Of a stretch of 64,000 nucleotides of DNA, positions 1 to 10,900 are shown one piece after another. The stretch spans positions 92,180,753 to 92,244,752 of the forward strand of contig CM051456.1 in the NCBI GenBank assembly GCA_028274465.1. Direction: 5' to 3'. The stretch comes from Plantago ovata (lineage: Eukaryota; Streptophyta; Magnoliopsida; Lamiales; Plantaginaceae). Every line of letters begins with the position of its first letter. Position 1 is the first letter of the stretch. The position numbers and the translations under genes were made by a program. A model generated the notes under the pieces. The model searched no databases, was not told the origin of the DNA, and saw only the letters and a list, made by a program, of their open reading frames with translations.

Positions 1-172
1 ACCATAATTGCCCATAAAAATACGTTTTTCACCTAAAACCTGAAAAATACAAAGAAAAGGGAAACGTGACACTATTCTAATAAAATGCACTACAATATAA
101 GCTAAATTATCCTAGAGGATAGCTAAATTGGTGAAAACGACTCGAATGAAAGTGTAAAATACACGTTCATCA
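1..172 (-). repeat. 3' LTR of element A (partial)
   Basis: Terminal 172 bp of an LTR. It ends ...ACACGTTCATCA at 172 and is followed at once by the polypurine-tract complement AACTCCCCAAACC. The motif GTGACACTATTCTAATAAAATG is shared with every other Athila-type LTR in the window. Confidence 0.85.
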
Positions 173-764
173 AACTCCCCAAACCGAACCTTTGTTTGTC
201 CTCAAGCAACTAAGCTAGACTCTAATGCAAAAAACCAATGATACACACAAAATGGAGTCTCATGACAAATGAAATGAACTAATCTATTGAGTCTATCAAA
301 AACTTATGAACAATGAACATACAAATCATAACATGGATATTGGTTGAAGAATGCCTCGATTGACTCATACACATTCACATATGCACTATGTTAAACAATA
401 TAGTCTCTCGTAACATTCTCTACCTGGACCTAGTCAGTGACGACGTAATGAAACATGTTAAAATACGAATGGTTGTCCCGTGCCTATGAAACTGAGGGCT
501 TACTGCTGTTCACCAAGTTAAGACTTTTCCTCAAAGAGGTCGAACCAATACTGGCTCTCATCAATCGAAGAAGGGTTCCCTAAAAGTTCACACTCCCCTA
601 TTCTACCCATCTCTCAAGCAAAGTCATGAACTATCACCACGTCCTGAATGGCAGGACGAGGGTGGTCTAGAACAGATGACACTCAAACAAACAAAAGACA
701 CACTTTACAACTCGATTACGAACATTACAAGGATTGAAAAACGAGACAAACACTTTGCTAAACT

Positions 765-927
765 GCTTTTTGACTTTCTTTGGACCCTTCTTTGCTTTTT
801 TGGGGTCTTTTCTTTTTTTTTCTTTCCAGTTTTTTTCTTTTTCCTGGAATTTTTTTTCTTGTTCCCTTTTTTTTTTGATTTTTTTCTTTCTTTTTTTCCT
901 CTTCTTTTTTTTTTTTTTTTTTTTTTT
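765..927 (-). repeat. Purine-rich tract (pyrimidine-rich on plus strand), element A
   Basis: About 160 bp that is nearly pure C/T on the plus strand and therefore A/G on the element's sense strand. Conserved islands (CTGGAAAG; ACCCCAAAAAAGCAAAGAAGG) recur at the same place in B, C, D, E and I. Length varies among copies, as expected of slippage. Confidence 0.8.
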
Positions 928-989
928 GTATATAGCCAGCAGTAGCACAACGAAAAGGAAATTACAATGACTCACAAACGACCTCCCCA

Positions 990-1126
990 AACCTATTCGA
1001 AAGAATAGGTTGGAGCACAAACTTTACGAAAAAGGAAGAAAAAACAAACTCAAAACACTCAAAATCGAAAAACAAGTCATAATAACGGTATAACCCCATC
1101 CCCAAATCTATTCGTTAGAATAGGTT
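990..1126 (-). other. Twin conserved hairpins, element A
   Basis: Two 9-bp stems with 4-nt loops, starting 115 bp apart. At 990-1011 the arms AACCTATTC and GAATAGGTT flank GAAA. At 1105-1126 the arms AATCTATTC and GAATAGGTT flank GTTA, leaving one U-G pair. The stem is kept while the loop varies among copies, suggesting selection on RNA structure. Confidence 0.7.
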
Positions 1127-1779
1127 TCAAACAAAGGTTCACACAATCTCACACTACCTCCTTCCTAGGCATTTAGCAATCTCAAAGCAATGTGAAGACT
1201 TGTTGCCTCTTAGGTACATAATTACACGGGAAAACAACCACAAGACTCTAACATGCATCATCTTATTATAAAGGCCTTCGTGAACCGCAGTAGAGAAAAC
1301 ACCACTAAGTGATGTCGAGACTACCAAGCTTAACTAAGTGCAAATATAAATGTGACAAGCCAAGCGAGAAAAACCTCAAACAAATTCATAGAGATGAAAC
1401 GCATGGTCAAAGGTCATAACTAGTTAATCTACCCAATAAAAAAGTTCAAAAAATTTGGCAATAAACTCCACATAAAAACATGCAAAACTATACTAGGATG
1501 AATGTAGTGTATGCAATTAAATATTAAGAAAACGGTAAACGTGCAAATGCAAACAAAGGGTTTCACGAGTTTATCATAAGCAAAACAAGTATAGAGATAG
1601 CCAGCGATACCCCCCCTCCCAAACCTGAACGTCGTCGCTCGTTCCGAACGTTGAAAGTGGATTTAAGGTGAGAGATGAACTTGTACCTGTAACCTATAGT
1701 ACTCAAAGAGCGTGAGAAACCAAAACAGGTGATAAAAGAGGTAAAAAGATTAATAATTTAGCATATGAGGAGAAAATGG

Positions 1780-1945
1780 GGTGTCCGGATGAAAATCCGG
1801 ACACCAGGTTTACTGGACACCCAGGGTGAACCGCCCCACGTGGGGGGCGATTCGCCTGGGGCTTCCAGTAAGCCCCAGGTTACCTGGTCGTGCCAGGCGA
1901 ATCGCCCGGCACCCCCAGACTCCTGGAGGTGTCGGTTTTCCTCCT
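1780..1945. repeat. Dense hairpin/GC-palindrome cluster inside element A
   Basis: A perfect 11-bp stem lies at 1780-1805 (arms GGTGTCCGGAT and ATCCGGACACC, loop GAAA). It is followed by CAGGTTTACTGG, GGGGCTTCCAGTAAGCCCC, CCAGGTTACCTGG and inverted GGGCGATTCGCC-type units. The block sits between the gag-like ORF and the shared 3' untranslated region. Confidence 0.75.
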
Positions 1946-2093
1946 AAAATGTTAAATTATCATCTAGAGACCTATTTTATCACCAAAAACATACGAAAAC
2001 ATAAAATAAAACACAATGACATGCTCAAAATAATTATGCATGCAATGCAAGAAAGCGATAAAACTAAACTACATGCAACCATTACCACTAATG

Positions 2094-2995
2094 TTATCCA
2101 TTATTAAATGGAAACGAATCTTGTGCATCCGTTCCATCACTCCTCGCATCTTTGGAACCATCCTTGGCCCCTCTCCGTATTTGCTCAAGCAAGTCCATGA
2201 TTCCCTGAAAACTAAAATTAACAAAACCAATAAAATCAAAATCTAAAAAATAACCAAGGGAATCAGATGGAAAATAAAAAGAGAAAAGAGGATCAAAACT
2301 CCTTTGGAACTCATAGGTGGGTGCATGGACCAGAAAGTAGGAGTCAAGATCAAGAGTATCTGCCGCAATTGATTCAGAGACACCAAAATCTTCAGAGATT
2401 GGCTCCTCGACCTCAACACAACTCACGCCATCACCTTCTGACTCAAGTGAAGCAATGGATTCAGTCATCACCTCCTCCACGACTTCCTCTTGACCAACAA
2501 CCTCGACATCCGCAAGTAAGGACGTGGAATCCAAGCTAAGCACTGAGGAGACTTCATCAATGGATTCTTATCCACATTCCTCTTCATCGGCAATGTCGAT
2601 TTCTGGTGGCTGACTACTGAAGCGAGACGTCCATGCCCTTGACCCGGGAGGTGAGTCCCTATCCCAATGTTCCAGAAACTTGCTGGTTACTTCACCCCAA
2701 GTGCGCAACGGTTTTTCCAGCGGAATTCTGAGCCATCCTCGAGCGTACCCTTTCAAGGCTCCCATAAATCCTCTCATACAAAGTTGCTCATGTTTTAAAA
2801 TAACCCCCTCCACATTCTCACGAGGTATCCTCAACACACCTTACTCGTACGTGTCTAAGAACCCTCTTGGATCATCACCCATCGAAAACGTGGAGAGTAC
2901 AAAGGATCAAAGTCATAATCCTTGCAATCTTCATCCAATGTTATGCAAGGCCCTCGAGGCATCACATACCGGGGCAAAGGAACTCGTTGATTCAT
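2094..2995 (-). pseudogene. Decayed gag-like ORF of element A
   Basis: Minus-strand coding remnant beginning at an ATG at 2993-2995. A frameshift separates the first ~40 codons from the rest. A stop in the stretch DTYE-stop-GVLRIP and a further TAA at 2568-2570 interrupt the frame that continues to 2094. The segment GYARGWLRIPLEKPLRTWGE resembles the capsid motif of plant gypsy Gag (small residue, R-W, L, then TW), so this is likely a Gag relic. The rest is acidic and lacks a zinc knuckle. It differs clearly from both the B/C gag and the D/E/I gag. Function is inferred from position between primer site and 3' region; nothing downstream encodes PR, RT or IN. Confidence 0.55.
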
Positions 2996-3303
2996 CCTTT
3001 CATATGACTAGTTTCTGCACATGAGGAAACAAGAAACCAAGGAGCAGAATCTACAAAAGAAAAACAAAAACTTGCAAAGAAAAACACAAAGAGTGCAAAC
3101 AAACACAATGTAACCAAGAACTTCGAGAGCACAAGCACGCAAGGTAACCAAGATCAGATTAGATGAATTTACTGAAAAAGATAGGGGGAAAGAAATAGGG
3201 TAAGAAAGTGAAATTTTTTTGAGAGCAAACCCCAGAGCTTGTTCTTCTGTAGGGAATTGAATGCTGAAAATATAAATAAGCTAAAGAGAAAAAAGGAGTA
3301 TAG

Positions 3304-3321
3304 TCCCCAGCAACGGCGCCA
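3304..3321 (-). other. Primer binding site of element A (tRNA-Asp type)
   Basis: The complement of TGGCGCCGTTGCCGGGGA with one mismatch (A at 3309). It lies three bases from the LTR edge at 3325. Confidence 0.85.
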
Positions 3322-3324
3322 GTT

Positions 3325-3448
3325 TGATGAACGAGATTGTCAGACTCAATTAATCTAATAAATTTTTTTTTAACCAAAGGCAACTCACAACTACAACGAA
3401 AACCAAGGCACATAGTATAGAAGTAAAATAACCTCGAGTGTCGATCTC
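3325..3448 (-). repeat. 5' LTR of element A, inner piece
   Basis: Begins TGATGAACGAGATTGTCAGACTC next to the primer site and breaks at ATCTC (3444-3448), where element B is inserted. The LTR resumes at 12826. Confidence 0.85.
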
Positions 3449-4715
3449 TGATGAACGTGTCAGATTCAGTCAAATAAATTTGTAATAGCCAAAGGCAATC
3501 CACAACTACAACGAAAACCGTAGTGTAGTAGTAGAATGACTCGAGTGTCGTTCTCTCAGGACTATAACTAGTTTTATCTATTTAATCAAGAAAATATAAA
3601 ACAGCAGATAGAAAGCAATAGGGGTTTTCAAGCAGATAATGGAGGTTGGTGATAGTATGGTCCTTCTTAACATAATGGGTCGATAATCATGCATAAATTC
3701 CTCGATCTTGCATAGAGATCTTTGAATGAATCTTGGGTCCTGTTGTAAGTATTGTGCACTACGAAGATAATATGGGTCTGACCTGTCAACAACTAACGTC
3801 CTATTGTGTTCAGTAATCATTCAACACTACGAAGATAATTTGGTCTGATTGGCCGACAAGTGTCCTAGTGTGCATAATGATCAATACAACATAAGAGAAT
3901 TTTGGTGTTCAACTCATCAACGAAATAAAGCAATGACACGGAGTATAATGCGCGATATAGCCATTAGCATGATTATCTTCCCTCGCTAAGAATTCACATA
4001 CTACCACCAACGATAAATTTAGCTACTCATAATGTGCAAGCAATCAATAGCAATCATAGAAGAAAACATATTGAAAGAATATATAAAATAAGTAGATAAA
4101 AGTTGTAAGATACAAAGTTATCGAAGGTTGTCAATCTCCGGATGATTGCGATCCTACGCGCTCCAATCTGCTATGAAAAAGTATCCCCTAAGCTATGGAA
4201 CTCCCAGGACAGGCCCCGGGAAGTTCCTACCTAAAACTATAGAGAGAGGTGAGAAAGTAGGCTTGGAAAGATATGATTTTCGGAGAGAAAACTCGCAACT
4301 ATATATAGGCCTGATTTTTGCCCGCGGCGGTTCGCCTCCTGGCTGGGGCGGATCGCCCCACAGTGTAAACGCGGAATTTCCGCGTTTTCGACGCGGTTTT
4401 GGATTTCTTTGCCTTTTCGGACTCGGTTTCAGACTTCTAATGGCCTTCTAACCTCCAGATTCGACCCCTAGACTCCAAATCCTATCCGGAAACCTTCAGA
4501 TACTCCAAATAGGCTTCTGGAACACCAATTCCTTGTAGACTTCAATATAATTGCCCGTAAATCTCCGAATTTCAACCAAAACCTGTAAAATAAAATCTAA
4601 AGGGAAACGTGACACTATTCTAATAAAATGTACTAAAATATAGCTAAATTAACATAGAGGATAGCTAAAATAGGTGAAAAAGACTCGAATGAAAGTGTAA
4701 AATACACATTCATCA
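3449..4715 (-). repeat. 3' LTR of element B
   Basis: 1,267 bp, from TGATGAACGTGTCAG to ...ACACATTCATCA, followed by the polypurine-tract complement. GC-rich palindromes at 4321-4361 sit just upstream (in sense) of a TATATATAG box near 4302. Confidence 0.95.
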
Positions 4716-4717
4716 AA

Positions 4718-4728
4718 CTCCCCAAACC
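4718..4728 (-). other. Polypurine tract of element B
   Basis: CTCCCCAAACC on the plus strand, that is GGTTTGGGGAG in sense, next to the 3' LTR edge; the expected site for plus-strand priming. The same 11-mer recurs at 5624-5634 and 6108-6118, and a one-base variant at 5509-5519. Confidence 0.85.
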
Positions 4729-5515
4729 GAACCTTTGCTTGTCCTCAAGCAACTAAGCTAGACTCTAATACAAAAAACATGCAAGACTCAAAAATGGAGT
4801 TTCATGCCAAATAAAATGAACTAATCTACTGAATCTATCAAATAACATATGAACAAAAACCATATAAATCAAAGCATGAATATAGGTTGAAGAATACCTC
4901 GATTGACTTATACACATCCACATAAGCACTTATGTCAAGACAAGATAGTCTCTCGTAACATTCTCTACCTGGACCTAGTCAGTGACGACGTAATGATGCA
5001 TGCTAAAATACGAATGGTTGCCCCGTGCCTATGAAACTGAGGACTTACTGCTGTTCCACCATGTTAAGACTTTCCCTCAAAAGAGGTTGAACCAGTACTG
5101 ACTCTCATCAAACGAAGGAGGGTTCCCTATAAAAGATAACACTCCCCTATTCTACCCATCTCTCAAGTAAAGTCTTAAACTATTCACCACTTCCTGAATG
5201 GCAGGACGAGGGTGGTCTAGATCAGATGACACTTAAGATAAAAAAGATAAAAAATAGAAAAACACAATTACGAACAATACGAAAAATGGAAAAGACTCAA
5301 ATTTTGCTAAACTGCTATTTGGCTTTATTTTTTGGACCCTTCTTTGCTTTTTTGGGGTCTTCTCTTTTTTTTCTTTTTTTCTTTCCAGATTCTTTTTTTT
5401 TTTCTTTTTCCTTTTTTTTTCTTCTGGAATTTTTCTTTCTTTTTTTTTTCGATTTTTTTCTAGCCAGCAGTAGCATAACAAAAAGAGAAACAAAAAGACT
5501 CACACGACTTCCCCA

Positions 5516-5652
5516 AACCTATTCGAAAGAATAGGTTGGAGTACAAAATTTACGGAAAAGGAAAAATAAACTCACGATACGAAAAATGAAAAACAGAAAC
5601 AAGTCTAATGATGGTGTAACCCCCTCCCCAAACCTATTCGGAAGAATAGGTT
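5516..5652 (-). other. Twin conserved hairpins, element B
   Basis: Arms AACCTATTC/GAATAGGTT with loop GAAA at 5516-5537 and loop GGAA at 5631-5652; start-to-start spacing 115 bp. Confidence 0.75.
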
Positions 5653-6231
5653 ATAAACAAAGGATCACACAAACTCACACTACCTCCTTCCTAGGCATTT
5701 AGCAATCTCAAAGCATGGTGAAGACTTGTTGCCTCTTAGGTACATAATTACTCGGGAAAACAATCATAAGACCCTAATCATGCATCATCCTATTATAAAG
5801 GCCTTCGTGAACCGCAGTAGAGAAAACACCACTAAGTGATGTCGAGACTACCTAGTTCAACTAAGTGCAATACATAAATGTGACAAGCCAAGCGAGAAAA
5901 ACCTCAAACAAATTCATAGAGATGAAGCATACGATTAATGGCATAGCTAGTTGATCTACCCAATAAAAAAGTTCAAAAAATTCGGCAATTAACTCCATAT
6001 AAAACATGCAAAAACTATCATAGGAAAGCAGTAAACGTGCAATATGCAAAAAAATTCACGAGTTTTTCATAAGCAAGATAAGTATAGAGATAACGAGCGA
6101 TAACCTCCTCCCCAAACCTGAACGTCGTCGCTCGTCCCGAACGCCGAAAGTGGATCCAAGGTGAGAGATAATGCTTGTATGAGTTACCTATAATACTCAA
6201 TCAAACTCGTGAGAAAACAAAACAAAACACA

Positions 6232-7773
6232 CTAACCTTCAGTGGAGGCGATAGGGGTAAGCTCAAGGTGATCAACCTCCCTTTGATCACTAGATATCTC
6301 GAAGTACGGTTTCACTCGCTGGCCATTCACCTTGAAGGTATTGCCAGTCTTAGGATCGAAGAGTTTAACAGCTCCATGGGGAGCAACTTCGAGAATTTCA
6401 TACGGTCCATCCCAACGAGTACGGAGCTTTCTAGGAAATAGTCGAAGGCGAGAATTAAACACCAAAGCTTTTTGTCCAGGAGTCAATTCCTTACGTACTA
6501 TACCACGATCATGATACTTCTTAGTACGTTCTTTGTAGATCTTGGCATTCTCATAAGCACCTAGTCGTAATTCATCAAGCTCATCTAGTTGCAACAATCG
6601 TTCCTCGCCAGCCTTTCCTATATCAAGATTGAGTGTTTTAATGGCCCAATATGCCTTGTGTTCTAGTTCTACGGGGAGATGACACGCTTTTCCATACACA
6701 AGTCTGTACGGAGTGGTCCCGATCACCGTCTTGTAGCTAGTCCTGTATGCCCAAAGTGCATCATTCAATTTTCCTGCCCAGTCCTTTCTACTAGGCTTCA
6801 CTACTCGTTCCAGGATCTTCTTGATTTGACGGTTGTTGACTTCGACTTGCTCTGATGTTTGCGGGTGATAAGGTGTAGCGACACTATGGTGGACACTGTA
6901 TCTCTTAAGAAGAGAAGCAAACGTTCTATTGATGAAGTGGGACCCTCCATCGCTGATGATTGTCCTAGGGCACCCAAATCTCGAGAATATTACTTCCTTC
7001 AAGAACTTCATAACCACTGCACCGTCATTTGTTTTTGTAGGAATTGCCTCTACCCATTTAGTCACATAGTCCACTGCAACAAGAATGTTTTCATAGCCTC
7101 CGCTGTTTGGAAATGGTCCCATAAAATCAATGCCCCATACATCGAAAGGTTCTACCACTAGATTCCCTTGAAGGGGCATTTCGTCTTTTTTGCCAATACC
7201 GCCACCTCGTTGGCATGGGTCACAATTCTTCACAAAACTTCGAGCATCTTTGTATATTGTTGGCCAGAAAAATCCTGCCTGCAGTACTTTGCGTGCTGTC
7301 TTCAATCCACTGTAGTGACCTCCACAGTTAAGCTCATGGCAATGGCTCAGTACACTTTGCTGCTCTTCTTGTGGCACGCACCTCCTTAGAATCCCATCAG
7401 ATCCTTCCTTGAATAGATGCGGATCATCCCATATGTAAGTCCTGCATTGCTTGGCAAGAGCTCTTTTGTCTGAAGCTGAAAAGTTAGTGGGGCAAACATA
7501 CATAGCCAAATAGTTTACAATATCTGCATACCATGGCTCTTCATTAGCCTTCATTAGATGCTCATCGGGGAGATCTTCATTAATGGGTATCGGATCAACA
7601 GGTATATTAGGTATTCTAGATAGATGATCTGCTACTAAATTCTCCCTACCAGCTCTATCTACTATAGTCAAATCAAAGTCTTGCAGCAAAAGGACCCAAC
7701 GGATTAATCTAGGCTTAGAATCTTGCTTATCTATCAAATGTCTCAAAGCAGCATGATCAGTATGGACATTCAC
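6232..7773 (-). CDS. Pol C-terminal part: end of RNase H and integrase (element B)
   Basis: Open frame of 513 codons. It starts inside RNase H ([10 protein letters not shown] with the third catalytic Asp near residue 6) and then encodes integrase, which inserts retrotransposon cDNA into chromosomes. Visible motifs: HHCC zinc domain (H146, H153, C184, C187) and the D,D35E catalytic triad D216 (GIDFMGP), D275 (SDGGSHF) and E311. The C-terminal part has the Athila-type [17 protein letters not shown] segment and a basic end. All key integrase residues are present. The first codons are internal to an ancestral gag-pol; an upstream frameshift around 7785 separates this frame from RT. No chromodomain is evident, which is usual for Athila. 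Confidence 0.9.
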   Translation of the reverse strand: MNVHTDHAALRHLIDKQDSKPRLIRWVLLLQDFDLTIVDRAGRENLVADHLSRIPNIPVDPIPINEDLPDEHLMKANEEPWYADIVNYLAMYVCPTNFSASDKRALAKQCRTYIWDDPHLFKEGSDGILRRCVPQEEQQSVLSHCHELNCGGHYSGLKTARKVLQAGFFWPTIYKDARSFVKNCDPCQRGGGIGKKDEMPLQGNLVVEPFDVWGIDFMGPFPNSGGYENILVAVDYVTKWVEAIPTKTNDGAVVMKFLKEVIFSRFGCPRTIISDGGSHFINRTFASLLKRYSVHHSVATPYHPQTSEQVEVNNRQIKKILERVVKPSRKDWAGKLNDALWAYRTSYKTVIGTTPYRLVYGKACHLPVELEHKAYWAIKTLNLDIGKAGEERLLQLDELDELRLGAYENAKIYKERTKKYHDRGIVRKELTPGQKALVFNSRLRLFPRKLRTRWDGPYEILEVAPHGAVKLFDPKTGNTFKVNGQRVKPYFEISSDQREVDHLELTPIASTEG

Positions 7774-7925
7774 AGGATGACCAATTAAATAAGACCTAAA
7801 CTTTGTAAAGCAAAGACAACAACTAAAAAATCCTTTTCAGTTGTTGTATAATTAACCTGCGCGGAGTCTAGAGTCTTACTAACATAATAAATCACACGAT
7901 ACTGCTTATCAACTTTTCGAAGCGT
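7774..7925 (-). pseudogene. Broken RNase H segment linking the two pol frames (element B)
   Basis: The residues KQYRVIYYVSKTLDSAQVNY and [13 protein letters not shown] are readable in a different frame from both neighbours. Compared with the usual Athila RNase H, a short stretch after the first catalytic Asp (MCDAS) is missing, and a 1-nt loss near 7790-7800 shifts the frame again. The three catalytic acidic positions are still visible across the frames, so damage looks recent. Confidence 0.8.
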
Positions 7926-10900
7926 CACACATAATTTCGAAAGGAAGATTCCAGTCAGGCGGCACAACAATGGGGGCAGAAACAAGCTTTTCCTTAAGAG
8001 TATTAAAAGCAACTAGGCAATCATTAGAGAGATGGAAAACCACATCTTTAGCAAGCAAGCTACTTAAAGGTTTAGCAATTTTCGAAAAATCTTTAATAAA
8101 CCTCCTATGAAATCCTACATGGCCAAGAAAAGATTGCAATTCTTTCACGCAAGTAGGTGGGGGAAGTTTTTCAATGATTTCTATCTTAGCCTTGTCTACC
8201 TCGATACCTCTTTCAGAAACTACATGTCCTAGAACAATCCCTTCTCTAACCATATAATGACTCTTCTCCCAGCTCAAGGTTAAGTTGCATTCAATGCACC
8301 TTTTTAAAACTAGATCTAATCTTTGCAAGCATTCATCAAATGAATCACCAAAAAGGGAAAAATCATCCATAAAAACTTCAACAAATTTGGTTACCATGTT
8401 AGAGAAAACAGAAAGCATGCACCTTTGAAAAGTGGCGGGAGCATTGCATAGTCCAAATGGCATCCTCCTATAGGCAAATGTTCCGAATGGGCAAGTGAAT
8501 GTCGTCTTCTCCTGATCCTCCGGTGCAATTGGAATCTGGTAGAAACCTGATAAACCATCAAGAAAACAATAGAACTTCCGCCCCGCAAGGCGGTTTAGCA
8601 TGTCATCAATAAATGGTAAAGGGAAGTGGTCTTTTTTTGTGGCGGCATTTAATCTTCTGTAGTCAATGCACATCCGCCATCCAGTGGTCTTTCTAACCGG
8701 TACCAATTCTCCCTTCTCATTCTCTTCCACAGTGACTCCTGATTTCTTAGGAACTACATGTACTGGGCTCACCCATCGACTATCTGGAATGGGGTAAATC
8801 ATATCAGCATCTAGCAATTTGATCACCTCCTTTTTTACCACCTCTTGCATTGCTGGATTTATCCTTCTCTGAGGTTGCCTAACAGGTTTGGCATCTTGTT
8901 CTAGAGTGATGTTGTGCACGCATCTTGTAGGGCTAATTCCCTTGATATCGCTGATCCCCCATCCTATTGCTGCGGAATTTTCCTTCAATACTTCGATCAG
9001 CTTACTTTCTTCATTGTTGGAGAGATGTGAGGATACAATCACGGGATTCTTCTGATTTTCTCCCAAGTACACATATTTGAGGTGCTCAGGAATAGGTTTT
9101 AATTCTAAGCTGGGTTCTTCAGGAAACCCACTTTCTTCTTCTTCTTCCTCTAAAGGTTCAAGTACCTCTTCTCCTGCTGGAATTTCTGGTGTGCTATCCA
9201 TTATTTCAACTAGTTCCCTTGCTTCTTTGGTCATGTAGCATGTCTCAGCTTGCATTGTAAGTGCTTCCTCAAGTGGTTCGCGATTGTTATGGCTATGATG
9301 AAATTCGGGAATTACGGATTCGTAGCAATCGACAAATTTTAACTCCTCCGCAACTTCCTTATCTCTGATGCTACATCCTACCAACTCAATCTTTTCGCCC
9401 ATTACCTCCATGGTTATCTTCTTGCCCTTAAGTTCAAGGCATGTGTTGGTAGTTGCCATGAATGGTCTCCCAAGTAGTACTATGTGCTCACGGATATGGC
9501 TCTTTCCCTCGTCTGCGGACTTCATCACCACAAAATCAGCTGGGATTATCAATTTGTCTACTTTCACAAGGATGTCTTCTATTATCCCTACTGGTCTCTT
9601 CACACTTTGGTCTGCCATTTGGACCACCATATCAGTTGGTGTCAATTCTCCGAGTTTCAGGGCCTTGTATACCGAATACGGCATTAAGTTAATGCTAGCT
9701 CCTAAGTCAAGCATTGCCTGTGTAGTTCGTCCATTCCCTAAGGCGATGTTGATTATGAAACTTCCAGGATCCTTTTTCTTCATGGGCAATCCGGCGAGTG
9801 AGTTGACTGTTTCAACCCCATTTACTTCCCTTCCTGAAGTAATCCTTTTGTTCTTGATCTCACGAAAGAATTTCGTATAAGCTGGAATGTTCTGGATTAA
9901 CTCTAAGAGAGGTACATTGACTTCCACTTTTGACAGGCGTTGGAACAAGGGTGAATCTTGAATATCCTTCTTGGCTGGTTTGATCCGACTCGGGTATGGT
10001 ACATGTGGCTTCGGAGGCACATATGGATTGGAAGATTTGTGAAGTTCTCCTGGTATACTAGCTCCAACTTCGACCTCGTCGTCATCTATGTGTACTACAG
10101 ATGGTCTAGGTTCATCATTCCTTTCTGGAACTTCTTGAGGTTCTTTAGATCTTTCGTCATCTTCTTGTTCTGTGCTTGGCCCTCTATTATCGATCTCAGT
10201 AGGCTCCACCCGCTTAGAACGTATGAAGTTGGGAATTTTGGTCATCTTGCCTCCTCGGAGCAGTAGTTTCACTTCTTCGCACTCATTCTCCTCAGTAGCA
10301 TCGGCTGGAGATTGCTCGGGATCAGCTTCAGATGTCTCATCAGTAAGACTCGGACTGTTTGATTCGCTCCTCACCTCGGGTGGTTTGCTTACTACTTCTT
10401 GTGCGGTGTCCTCGACTTCTTCACCACACCTTCCACACTTCAGTAGGCTAAGTTCTTTTATTAGTTGCTCAGTTACTTCGATCGCTTCAAAAGCCTTCTC
10501 GATGCGAAGATTGTTCTCAGCTTGCCCTGCGTGTGCTACCTCGAAGACACTCTCAATGGCCTTAATCCCTGCGTAAAACGCAAGTTCCTCCTCCTCACTG
10601 ATGTCCTCGTCCTCAGAATAGTCTTCGTATAACCCGTCAGTTTCGACTTGATTCGAGTATATGTTGGCGACTTCATTCGACATTATTTTCTCGGATTGTG
10701 CGGATCCATTGGCGTATGTTTGAAAGACCTTCACTGCCTCTTCAACTGTACATTCTTCCAATCCTCCACATATCCCATCTATTTGAAGCCTAACTTCATC
10801 TCGTAGGCCTCCAACAAAGAACCAAATCAGCTCCCCGTCGTCGAAACGGTGGTGGGGGCACTCACGTTTATACAGCTCAAAACGTTCATAGGTGTCACAG

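Larger units (their letters stand above)
173..1760 (-). other. 3' untranslated region of element A
   Basis: About 1.6 kb without a credible gene. It is homologous to the corresponding regions of B, C, D, E and I. Reading in element sense (right to left) it contains a polypurine-like GGTTTGGGAGGG near 1614-1626, two hairpins (990-1126), a purine-rich tract (about 765-927) and the true polypurine tract (175-185, complement CTCCCCAAACC). Open frames in the purine tract are Lys/Arg- or Phe-rich low-complexity artefacts. Confidence 0.8.
4716..6231 (-). other. 3' untranslated region of element B
   Basis: 1.5 kb between the integrase stop codon and the 3' LTR with no supported gene. It holds the purine-rich tract (about 5320-5460), twin hairpins (5516-5652) and three extra polypurine-like sequences. 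It is homologous to the untranslated regions of A, C, D, E and I even though the coding regions of those elements differ. Confidence 0.85.

Noticed and set aside
667..1020. Lys-rich or Phe-rich open frames across the purine tract (also at 5226-5534, 15415-15729, 21212-21442, 32491-32791, 51037-51259)
   Set aside because: Low-complexity translations of a purine/pyrimidine tract; frames are not conserved between copies and stops shift with each slippage.
4146..4451. LTR frames of 70-170 codons repeated in many copies (for example 4146-4451, 12257-12457, 20139-20426, 26981-27247, 47381-47776, 56650-57165)
   Set aside because: They lie in the LTR promoter/leader region. Similarity reflects LTR homology, and frames are broken by palindrome length changes.
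3449..4715. Independent small genes encoding an ~80-residue peptide (for example 3578-3820, 11689-11931, 19582-19791, 26424-26633)
   Set aside because: Identical positions within LTRs; part of repeat sequence, not separate genes.
9368..9880. 170-codon plus-strand ORF inside element B
   Set aside because: Antisense shadow of the protease-spacer coding region, with no independent conservation or promoter.
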